Source: Cydia pomonella
Taxonomy: Eukaryota; Arthropoda; Insecta; Lepidoptera; Tortricidae
Assembly (NCBI RefSeq): GCF_033807575.1
Contig: NC_084715.1
Location: forward strand, 5,815,349-5,879,348
Length of the DNA: 64,000 nucleotides
Reading direction: 5' to 3'
Both the position numbers and the translations under genes were made by a program. The notes below the pieces were generated by a model. It was not told the origin of the DNA. It worked only from the letters and a program-made list of their open reading frames with translations, and searched no databases. Shown one piece after another: positions 11,190-23,400 of the stretch. Position 1 is the first letter of the stretch. The number at the start of each line of letters is the position of its first letter.

Positions 11190-13950
11190 ATATTTTGTAT
11201 TGAAAATGAATAGTACAATTTACACGTACCACATTTTGCCGTAATGTTTTTTTCCATTTGAGGTACGGAACCCTAAAAAACTATAACAAAATGAATATTG
11301 TACCTAATAGCAACGTGACCAATATTAATAAATAAATTGAAATATTTTATGCAAATACATAAATATATTGATGTCATAATTAGTAACTAACGTGTTTTAT
11401 GACTTCATCTTAAATCCTAAACGATTAAGATGTATATCAGTCCATCTACGTGTAATGGTTGTTGCAGCATCTGTAATAATTGACCAACTAATTAAATATT
11501 AATATTCTTGCCCCATTTATTATAAGTGTAATAACTTATATTTAGATATGCCACAAACTCCGGTTATGATTTGTATTTAATAACTACACATATAAAATAA
11601 CTGGGAAGCAATTTCTGAATTTCGAGCGCTAGGTTTCGTAAAAACGGTAAAATGTTTTTTTTTTTAATTCGAGCGATTGAAATTGGGAATCAGAGATATT
11701 GACCACTCGTTTTCAATTATATAATATAATTTAAATGTAGTGGAGATATTATTAAAGGTATAACACGAAATAGAGCGATCGAAATTCAAAAAACTTTCCT
11801 GCCAATGTTATTTGTATTTGTATTCCCGTGGACAACAGAAACAGGAAACATAAAAATACTTCACAAGAACCATTATATTTCTTATCGATTATCTAAAGGA
11901 AATACTCAATAAATATGCATCTATATCACATCAACGACGCCAATCAAAATTTACACAATTTTAAACTTTATTACGTTGCATTACAACTTATCTTTTAAAA
12001 TAATGTTTGAGAGACCTCAAAGTGGTGTCATAAATTTAAAAATATGAATGTTATTGCTAAATATTTATAATATGTTAGATTTTCGTAATAGATAAGGGTT
12101 GGGATATAAATGTATGATTTGCTTTTAGCGTGTTTATTTAGAAAAGTGTTATCAGTGTTAACTGAGTTCTTCATAAAGATGTGAGTTTTTTCCACTTTAC
12201 TTTATTTAAAGTTAGACAATTTGTACTTTAGACCAGGATTATATTTAGTTTGTGTTTTAAGCACTATTTTGCATATCGACTCCAAATTGCCGCAACACTC
12301 GCCGGGCTGATTGCAAAGTTTATAAGTATTCAAAAATAATAGTTTAAATTAATAAGTGATTTAAATTACATAAACCTAATTTTACAAATAGGTAGGACTC
12401 TATTAATTACCTAATTAAATACTGAAATGTTTTACTCAATAATTAGTGACTTATTTGAAGTAGGTGCTGAACGCAAAGTTGAAAAAAAAATTTTAATTAG
12501 TACAGCCGATAGTATTCGTATGTATTCTTAGTATTTTTTGTACGTATCTTATCCTAGTTTGTTTTCCTGTTCGAAAAGGAAGGTAAAAATATAAACAACT
12601 ACATCGGTATATTCGGAATTCATAATTATGAATGAATGATATTTACTTGGAAATTCTCTGCAATCGGTTATAATAACAACTAATACCTACTATGGAATGT
12701 AAGGCGACAAAAACATTGAGCATAGACACAAACAACGCATATAATTGTGGAACCAGTTTATATAATTTACTGTTTAGCCTCTGATTTGCTATTTTGTACA
12801 CAGAGCACGAAGATACGTAATTGTCAATTGCAATAAATAAGTACAGTCAGAAACGTACATCTTGTACGTTTAGATTAATAGGTAGAGCTGTACTTACGTG
12901 TAATTTAAAATACACTTCATTGCACACAAGTAACCCCTAGGTACAAAGAAAACATGAATGAAGAAAACATGAAATCGTGTTTATTTAAATCAACATAAAA
13001 CATGTAAGTACAAAATATATACAAATGCTAGACATTATCCTGAAAATATTCTCTACCAGTAAACCAATGGTATGCCTATTAGATATTTAAGCAGATTTAA
13101 GAGATTTATTGTCTTGGGGAATACCCCAATACAATAAATCTCTCAAATCGGCTAAAACAATAGCCAACAAAATAAGGCTTAAACAATAGTTTAAGCCTTA
13201 TTATGGGCTTAAAATTGCATAACTATTATCAAAAGTTTAAAATATCATTACCCATAGTATTAGTAGAAAGGTATTCTACCTAATAGTCCGAATTTTGTTA
13301 ATTTTTAAACTTGTATAATCTAATTATACGAGTAATAATTATGTACTCGTGGATCTAGCGCAAATCTATCGGCATCAGACGGTGTTACAATACTGTTGAA
13401 TTGTGTTTTTAAGTATATTGCCTTTAATTTTTTTTTTGTTTTTCGCGGTTTAAGTCCCAAAATCCAGAAAAAATTACTTTTTCTCCCAATATTGGATCTG
13501 GCAATCCTATAGCGCATACCGTCTCCGGATTGGAAACGATTTAGAACTTGGCCTACCGCTCTCCCGTGCCTGTACGCAAGGACTCAGATTTTAATAACTT
13601 CTTTATTAAGGCCTATAAAAGGTTGTGACAGAATAATAACTAACCACAAAAGCCATGGTTTTGTAGTTACTGGACTTTTCTCGATTTATAACGGAGCATT
13701 TTTCTAAACTAAAATCAGAATAATATACGCACGTCAGTAAGTGTTATTTATAGATATGTAGTTCATAAAATCATAAGCTAATTCACTTTTTAAGTCATAT
13801 TACATACTTATTTTAATAAATTTAATATTACCTACACATATTTTTAAATACATTTCTCTTAGTCTCTGCTCTGACTTATCATCGTTTTTAATATTTTGAT
13901 TAATATTTAATACACCTATGTAGAAATCTTTTTTCATAAGTATTTTTTAA
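11190..13950. other. AT-rich intergenic DNA upstream of HPPD1
   Basis: No coding exon is supported. The sequence is A/T-rich with scattered short ORFs lacking domain features. Two adjacent short hairpins at 13091-13152 and 13171-13202 are the only structured items. The HPPD1 promoter and a 5' UTR exon may lie here or up to 14390, but no core motif is distinctive. Confidence 0.4.
13091..13202. repeat. Two adjacent short hairpins
   Basis: The first has arms AGAGATTTATTGT (13100-13112) and ACAATAAATCTCT (13131-13143), with further pairing inside (TTGGGG/CCCCAA) and outside. The second has perfect 14-base arms AATAAGGCTTAAAC (13171-13184) and its complement (13189-13202) around a 4-nt AATA loop. 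They could be MITE relics, template-switch products or small-RNA hairpins; the sequence alone does not decide. Confidence 0.6.
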
Positions 13951-14115
13951 AGATAAAGATAGTTTATTAAATTATTATTCAACTATGCATATTACAATGC
14001 GCTTATGAACGTCAAATAAAGCTACACCGGCTCTAACCCTACACCTCTAACCCGAGAAGATTTAAATCCCCCCTCAATTGGAGGAAGGTATCCCAATACG
14101 GACCGACAAGAAACT
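13951..14115 (-). repeat. Retroposon 3'-end repeat, copy a
   Basis: Read on the minus strand it runs TTTCTTGTCGGTCC, ATTGGGATACC, CCAATTGAGG, AGGTGTAGGGTTAGAGCCGG, CTTTATTTGACGTTC, and ends AATAAACTATCTTTATC. The same succession occurs on the plus strand at 48908-49070. The structure suits the 3' untranslated tail of a non-LTR retrotransposon: a conserved body and a short (TTATC)-type end. Confidence 0.7.
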
Positions 14116-14414
14116 CTTACTACTTTAAATAAGTAGGTATACATATTACGAGTATCAGTAGTTATACCTAACCTAAACAATACTTGTACCTACAACGTAT
14201 TACTATTGTATGCCAATCATGACGATGATTTAAATATAATACGAATAATTATCATTTTTTCCCGAAATTTGTCTCTAAAACCAATTCTAGTTACAAAAAC
14301 ATGTTGTGTTACGTTATCATGTATATTATAAATTGTGTTAAACAATTTCTATGTTTAATGTTCTTCCTCTATATTCAATTATGTGTGAACAGACCCAAAA
14401 AGACAAGAAAGAAG

Positions 14415-17400
14415 ATGTCTAGAGGAAAGAAAAATGAAAATAAAGTGCCTAAGGACGGAAAAGTGTTGAATTTTCACCATCTCGTGTTCAGAGTGGCTAA
14501 TGCTAAAACGGTAAGTCCTATTTAGTTCTTATAATACCTATGCTTCTCTGCTTATTATCACAAATGCAGTTCTTGCATGAATCAATCGTTTAAATAAAAA
14601 CCATGTTAAAGTAGAACAAGATAAACAATTGGGTACTTGACACATGTTGAATATTATAACAAAATTTAGTTAAATAAATAGAAAATGAGCCATCCATTAT
14701 AAATTTAAAAAAATGTATTGAGATTATAAAAAATACAAGGCTCCGAAATCTCAAATAAAAAAATTATTTTCGTCTTTCAAAAGTAGAAAAGAAAATGGTA
14801 CTATTCGATTCCTTACATTTTATTGAAGAATAAATTGTACTACAACTATACACATAAACGCAATATTTCAGGGTCAAAATGGCAATTTCTTTGATCTTCC
14901 ATACATTTAGGACAGACTTATATGATGTGACGTCACATCACCTTATCATTTTGTTAGAGGCGTTTCATACGTCGACTGCGAGCGTCAGACTAACTCTCAT
15001 TTCTGACCTTTGTGTTGCTCAAATGCCATGAGTCCTATATAGACATTTGATCCTCAGGAAAATCAAAATCGTTTGACATTATTTACAAAAAACAGTCAAG
15101 TAGCCAATTGCATGAGTTTTCCAATGTGATTACAGCATTTGCGTTAAACAGGACAGTACGATACTTCGTACAATTGTATCTATATAGCCAGCTACAATGC
15201 AAAACTTGCCATGACAAATACAATTTTCATTTCTCAAAACAAAGACTAATAATACAATGGAATAGAAGACCTTAAATAGAATGCCTTAGTCCTCTGGGGG
15301 GCTAGATGTATAAGTTCCTTTAGTTTGATATTTCAAGTTTTTCGTAAAAGTAGTTGTAACCAACTACTGCTATTTTAAACGTGTAGGCACATGTGTAATG
15401 TCGATACCTGTAAAATGTCTACCGCTTAGTTATCGACGTGTTCAGTTTAATGCAAGATACAATTATTTTCAACATAATTAATAAATAAAACTAAACAAGC
15501 AGTTATTAATGCAGGGTTTGTGGTCTCATTATTGGTGCCACGTCCATTGTATGAGTGTTTAGTTTACTATACTACACAATCTACCTACCTAAAACAAAGT
15601 TTTTCTACTCGTCGATTGTTGAATTAAGATTTCTTATACCAAACTATAATTGCGTACTGTTCATGTATGGGCTCACAACTCAACTATAATATTCTTTTTC
15701 TCAATCTTGTAATGAAATGTTGACATGACTTACTTCAAATTAGGTCCGGAAATACCACATATCAGGTGCGATGAGTGAAGGATGATATGTAAAGGAATTT
15801 CATACAGCCTTACACACCTAGGCCTGTAAGGCAACCTTCTTTTGTTTTAAAACGTCAAATTATGGCACGTCTTGGCGTTTTTTTTATCGGGCTGTATCTC
15901 CTAAACCGTGCGTCATAGCGCAAAAATAATCAAATTTTCGATCCCCTTTGAAACCCGACGCTCTCAATAATCTATCACATTATTAGGACATGAAAAAATC
16001 GTCATAATCATCATCCTATTTTTTTATTTATTATTTCGTTGCAATTTTAAGAAAAGCACTATACAAATCTCGGCGAGAAACGGGGTTGCCGGCCGCGTAT
16101 CCCTATTGGATCTCGCTACGCTCGGCCGTCTATATCTACTTGGCCTGCAACCCTTCGTTTCCCGGCCTCTATAGTAATGTACTATTAGATACGCTGTAGT
16201 CAACTATTTAAAAAAATACCAATCTCGTGCTGCCGCGCTCCCGGAGAAAAGACTAAACGGGGGACGGGCAGCCGGTGGACTTCGCGCGTTTATGTCTTTT
16301 CTAATACATTTAGGTCTACTGAGATACTTACTAATTATTTAAGTATTATAGTAAAAAAAGATTAATTTAGATGACTCGTAGAAAAAGTCTTGTATACAAT
16401 AGGTAGTGATATAATCAAGGCTTTTCAATCTCGTAACTTAGGCAACTCAGCTAGCTTCGTTGCCTAAACACGGTCTCGACTGAAAAGCTCTCTATTATAT
16501 CACGATTTTATAAAATATTATTTAAATACTTAAAAGTTTTTAGGTGGAAATAATAAAATAAATAAATAAATAAAATAGTTTTTGGGTAACTCTATAATGG
16601 GCATATTAAACTTGACTTAAGTAAAACATACTTTCAGGCGTCCAGTTTCTTCGTGACGCGGTTCGGATTCCGACCTTTCGCCATTCGTGAAGCCAGCGAC
16701 TCTGAGCCTGTGACCACCATTGTCGTGAAACTTAATAAGGTTAGTATGTAAATAAAATATTTACTACTTATTATAATTTAAGTCCTCACGAAAGGAAGAA
16801 ATTAAAATATTTCCTTTTCTCCTTTCGTGAGGTATAAACAAAACACACTTTTGAATTTTCGTAGCAACTATGTAAAGATGAGTAATTGTTTTGACAGCTG
16901 AGGTTAAAAACAAAAACTCATGTTATTTTAACACTTGCGTTTGCACGCGACATAAAGAGGCCAAATACGGCTTTCTCTGAACCAAAGGTTTCCATTTAAT
17001 CTTTGTGTTGTTTGTTTGTGTTCCTAAGATAAGTGAAGCCATCCAGATTTTTGATGCAGGGGGAGGGTTTTCAGCTTTGGCGTCGATTGAGGTTAATAAT
17101 TGTTTAAGTTTAGGTACAATATCAAGTTTGGTATCCTGGTATCCTAAATCAGTTCAGCGGTTATTGATTCCCCATACAAACTTTCACGCCCTTTTCACAC
17201 ACTTAAGGGATGATTTTTGGAAGGACATGTAATAGTTTTGAAAAACTATTACATGTCCTTCTCGGGAACTCAGAAAATAATGGAACCTAATTTCTGGATT
17301 ATTACCGTCCGACCGTCCCCAACTTTTGGGTGGTCCTAAAATTACAGACATTGGTTTGAGCTACAATTCTCTCTCAATTCAGATAACAATCGCCTTCGAG

Positions 17401-20400
17401 TCGCCGACAACTACGAATTCCCCGCTGTCTCCGGATCTTTCTCTCCATGGAGACTTCGTGAAGGACGTGGCTTTCCTGGTCGAGGACTTGGACGCGCTGG
17501 TGCGAGGGGCCAAAGAGGGCGGCGCGGAAGTACAAGGGGTAAAGGAGGAGACCGACGAAGGGGGGATGGTGAGGTATGCGGTGTTGAGGACGGTGAGTTC
17601 ATTCATAGTTTTTTTTTTCAGATTATCATAGCAATAAAAACCCTAAAAAATCAACCTCGCGCCATACACGTGATAGCCTTACTGGTACTTTTATCACTGT
17701 TTTTATAAATACCTAAGTGCTTATATAGTTAAATATATACCTAATTCATATAAATTATCTCACCCCTTCTATCACACGTGTCACTCGCATTTAGGACTGC
17801 CATCCGTCCGGGTTTTCCCGGATTTGTCCTAGTTTGGAGGCCTTCCGGGGGCCGTCCGGGGGGGGGTGTCAAGAAGTGTCCGGGGAAAACCCGGACACTT
17901 TTCATGTAAGGAAGCACATTAAAACTACATGTAAAATTAAAGGTCTTGTTTTTTTAAAATATTATTTTCGGACTAGTCCGGGGAAAAAATGCGATTTACT
18001 CCAAATGTCCGGGTTTTTTTAAATCTTTGTCCGGGTTTGGCGAAATTCAAGATGGCAGCCCTACTCGCGTTGCGCATAGTACGCCTACATTTTACAATTT
18101 TCCTTCAAGGATTCTGTTTTCGCACTGTGGTACTGTGAGGATGTGTTGTTTACCTCGATAAAACGCATTAGACAAATACGACGCAGCTGTACCAATTCGT
18201 AGTAGGTATGGAAATATTCGAAAACAAATAAACACTGAGATATACAAACTGTAAACAGAGGCTACCTTGTTGTTATTTGCTTTTTCAGCTGGGTTCGTAT
18301 GGGTTAGAGAGAGATAGAGATAGACATCTTTATTTGCACCAGTATGATACATAGGTACATAATGGACCCTGGAAAGGGTGTAGCAAAACATGTAGTTCAC
18401 AATATCTTCCTTAGATAGTAATTATTACAAATTTTCTAAATTGCACTTCCAACCAAGTAAGCAACAATATTTTTTTCACCACACCAACTGGTAAAGGCCC
18501 TCTTGATCGTTCAAAGTTCAAAACGAATGAGAAAGTTGCATTTTAGTTAGCTAGAATTCTTAGCTGGATTTCTGTTACCTAGGTAGAATTGACTATTAAA
18601 TTATGGTTTGGAATAATAAAAAATACGTTAATTTGGATTTGATTTGGTTTAATTATTTGATATTTCATAAATAGTATTTCCTCGTGTTGGTGTGGTGAAA
18701 ATTTTTGTGTGTCACTCGGAGGCAAAGTTTGAAACCCTCGCAACGCTTAATATTTCAGACACAATATCAAGCTGAAACTTTGGCCCCTTGTAAAACGTTA
18801 TAACAAATAATATAGATATAATAATTTACGATTACATTACATTATTTAAAACCTACTGCCAAAACCTGTACACGTGCAACCTGTGGAGCAACTACACCCA
18901 AAAAACCTTTAGTGCTCTGCGTGTCCAGTACAACAACGCTTTCAGGGGTTTATTGGGGCTGCCCTGGCGCTGCAGCGCGTCAGCAATGTTCGCTGAGTGG
19001 AGCACAGACGGTTTCCACGCAGTGCTGCGTAAGAGGGTGGCGTCCCTGTGGGACCGCGTGCGGGGCAGCACCAACACTCTCCTGAGGGTGATTGCGGAAA
19101 GGGTGGATAGCCCTCTTATAACTCACTGGATGACAATGCATGTTAGATCCAATGAGCATTATGTGTTCCACTAACATTAATGTTAACTTTATTTTTAAGA
19201 TTTTTCTTGTTATTTTACTAACACAGTCTTTTAGACAAAAATATGGATACTTGGTGTCTGAATTAAATATTTTCATTTTCATTTTCATTTTCAATAAATT
19301 TAGACTCAACAATTGAGTGACTAATAATAAATTCAGCAATTGAGTAAGTAACATTTATCCACCTTTTGAATCTGTTTGTTCGGTTTTTAAGTATGTGGGG
19401 ATTTTATTATATTTTTTTATGGCCCTGTAATATATTACATAAAGGTTGCTTTCACATAACACAGTTGACGTTTGGGCCTGCAACTTATGAATATACTTGT
19501 ATAATATCGAACTTTTGTTTATTCTAGTATGGCGATAACACGCACACACTAATCGACCGCAGTAATTATAATGGATTTTGGTTACCCGGCTTCAACCCTC
19601 TGGAAAGCGATCCTTTAGAACAGTTACTGTAAGTATCAAAACGAAAATTTTAAAATATTGAGACACAGTATTTAAAATATATAGGGACTTTTGTGGGGGT
19701 GAAATTGGACCATTCGGTTTTGTAGGTAGTTTTATTTCTGCACAGTGGTACTATGATTTATTTTGTGTTCAAGGGGCCAAATAGATTAATGCAGTGGTTC
19801 CCAAAGTTGACTAGGCTCCGACCCAACTAACAAAAACTGCCAAATTCGGGACCCACCTCTTAACCGCCTTAAAAAGGGGGTATAAAATATTATTGGTATC
19901 GCTCAGACGCCTTAGTAGTTTCACGGCCTACTTAATATTCGCTCACGGCCCGCCAATGGGTCAGATGTCAGTTTTAAAACGGCTAACATTCCACGCGCTA
20001 GATACAATCGATGAAAATCTAACTATTTTAAAACAGTTGAAATTACCGACCGAACATTGGGACTTTGTCCTTTGTTATAATATTCTTGCGAAGTTAGATA
20101 CCAAGCTACAACGCGAGTTTGAGGAAAAACACGCCGACGTGGAGATGCCTTAATACAAGCAAATTAGGGCATTTTTACACGGGAAAAGCGAAGCTTTGTT
20201 GCGCGATACGCACTTTACCGCTATTACTTCTAAAAACGCGAACACTTCTAAAGAGGCAACGGGAACCTTACAGAAACCGAAGCGACATGGGTCGCGACAC
20301 ATAGTTTGAGAACTGCTGGATTAGAGAAAGTGACAGCGATGTGACAGCCGAGTTGTAAATTTTTCCAATTTAACATATCGTAATAAATCATTTTCACCTC

Positions 20401-23400
20401 ATATCATACCTATAGGGAGCATTATTCTTCCTGAGTTAGACAGTCTCAGTCAGATGCAACTGGTGTGTTCCCATTTGTCCCCCCCCCCTCCCGGAGACAG
20501 ATAGGAATAGATGCATTCATATAAATCATTCCAATTTGTCCCCGTCTCATCTATGGCGTTGGTCACCTGGGGCGGAGACAAATAGGAATACCTACAATAC
20601 ACCATGTAACTTAGAGAGGTACCTACTTCCTTGTAACTATGTGTGTTTAATTGTGTTATTTCAGTCCGGAGACGAACTTAGAGTACATTGACCACGTGGA
20701 AGGGAACGTGGCTGACGGGACCCTGGAGGATTCCGTCACCTGGTACGAGAAGAACCTGAATATGCACAGGTACTACAAATACTATCAGGACTATTAAATA
20801 CCAGTTCTTTGGTATACCACCAAAACTGTCAGCAAACTGGGGCTCCAGTTGTCAGCTAACATAATAAAATTTTGTCTTTTGTTAATTTTTAACCATTTAA
20901 AGGCGCAATCTGTAATGTAAAGCAAATCATCTTTTTGTATTGTTTTCTTACGTAGAATTTTTAGGACACTGAAATGGCAATGAGGCTTGAATTATGGATT
21001 TACTTCTAGACCGTTAAAGGGTTAAATTACTTTTATTTTATTTTTAAAACATGAAATTGCAAATGCAAAAGTACAAAGTGTGGCATGGCATATCACAGCA
21101 GATTCTGTCAGCATTACTGTATGTTGTTATGCAATACCATTACGCAGAGCACGAAACCTGCCAACTCTTCGGCCCTCGGTAGCACCAATTAGCCTCTTCC
21201 TCCTCCTTGTCCTGGACTCCTGGAACTTGGCGATCGTAGACAATAGAATTTTACAAACCAATTAAGAATTTAGAAGCAAAAAAGACAAATTGGTGTTTCT
21301 TCTTTTGACTTTCATCTTTATTTTCTTTTAGATTCTGGTGCGTCGACTACACCCATGATCTAGTTCCATACTCCTGCATCAACTCCGCATCTGTCATCAA
21401 CAAACATGACAATGTTCTCGTAAGTACACGACAATACAGAAAAAACGTCCCCATAGGCAAAGCAAAACTAATATTGAGACAATAATTTGTTTTCGCACTC
21501 CGAAATAGTTTCTTCACCACAAAAATACATAGGTACAGACAATAAATTAATTATGAATTATGGAAGTTGCATTTATGATAAAGTGACAAACAAATTTATT
21601 GTAAATTTTGAGTTGTTTTCTTATATTGGCTGGTAGAATTTAGAAGTTTTCATATTACCAAACTTCTTCAGTAGCCAAGCATCTGTCATATACCTTGTTG
21701 TTGTTCTTTTTCTTACTGTCCTTAATCAGACAGTCCAATTCGTCACAGCTGAAAAATCTCCTCAGTGTAACTATACGGTACGTATTTATTATAATTTCAC
21801 AGTTATCAATGAACGAAGCAGCCAAGGGTCTCAGGCCGACGAGCAAAGCCAGCGAGTTCGTGAAGGCGCACGGGACGTCGGGCGTGGAGCATGTCGCCTT
21901 GTATACCGACGACATCATAGCCACTGTAAATAAACCTAAACTACTTAATTAAAATACCCACTGACTGTAGATGTTGATGTAGATTCACAATATCAAACGT
22001 CGAAGCTATTGAATAAAAGTTGTTGAGAATTCGGCGCAGACAACTCGACAAACAAACCTGGCCATTTTTCACCACTGAAATTCTGATTCCAAATGCAGCA
22101 CGAAGAGTTAAACAACAACTTCGCCCCCTTTTTTTTAAATCTGATTTTTATTGAGGCTTTGGACACTCTAGGTGAACATGTCAGCCTCATGGGTGCTTTC
22201 ATAGTTCCCTACGCAAGAGAGAGATCAATAGGGCCCTTGTAAATCAAATAACTATTTTCAACGCAATATGGAACTGATCAGAAATAAATACTTACTACTT
22301 ACCTACTTTTTTTTCTACACTATGATCCTTAGCCAAAATTTTAATATCATACTTTTCTTTACTTATTTTTGTTAATAATATTTCTAATTCTCCAGATTCG
22401 AAACCTGAAAGCTCGTGGCGCGGAGATCCTGGCATTCCCCCCGACTTACTACGACGTCATCCGAGAAAAGCTGGCCGGGAGTTCTCTGAAGGTCTCCGAG
22501 ACCATCGACGAGCTGCAGGAGAACTGTGTGCTGATAGACTTCGACGAAAAGGTGACTGAGTTTATAATGTAGTGATAGGGTGTTTACAATCAATTGCTGA
22601 ATATCCAAGAAATGATCCATATTTTGATACTACTACTAAGCTATGATCGTGGACTGCTTCTGGGTTAAAACGCAACTGATCTAAGGGCGTTAGAGCGTTC
22701 GGTGGATATCCAATTATTAAGTGAAACATAAAAGAGAGGAACTTCTTGCTATGAGAGACATTTAGAGAAAAAAATAAAAATTATTAGATCATACACCCAG
22801 ATAATTTCTTATTGTTTCCTAGGGTTAAGAAAATGTAATCTTCCGGGACAATAATTTTAACCGTTATCAATGTTATAGAAAACCTGTGCCAAGTTTGGAA
22901 CAAGGTCAATTCGCGTGCAAATTGTGCAGTTACTGGTGTTTCCTTAATATTAATCTTTGTTTAATTTTTAGGGTTACATGCTGCAAGCGTTTACCAAGCA
23001 TGTGCAGGCGCGTCCCACGTTGTTCCTCGAGATTCTACAGAGAAGGAACCACAGGGTAAGAGATGTGTCTGCTTATACGACTACGTAATACAGTTAGGCG
23101 ACAGATCTAGATTGACGCTTACGGATAGACAATAGACATTTTGGAGTAGGTCCTTGATATCATACCTTAACTCAGCAATGCAGGCTGTGGCCGCTGTGGG
23201 GTAGCGGGGTTAAATCAACCCTAAGATTTTTTTTTGCCCAGAAAATGATCATATCTTGGAATATATATACTAAAAGAAAATAATTTACGCAATCACATAT
23301 TATTTCTGAATTCAATACTTTGACATAATTCCTGATGGATATTTGTTCCTGAGTCTTAGGTGTTTTCCATGTATTTAAGTATAGTTGTCTGAGTACCCAC

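Noticed and set aside
14301..14414. An earlier in-frame ATG at 14301 as the HPPD1 start
   Set aside because: It would add a hydrophobic 38-residue leader unlike any HPPD, and an acceptor-like ...GTGTGAACAG at 14392 suggests this part is intron or 5' UTR. ATG 14415 gives a normal N-terminus.
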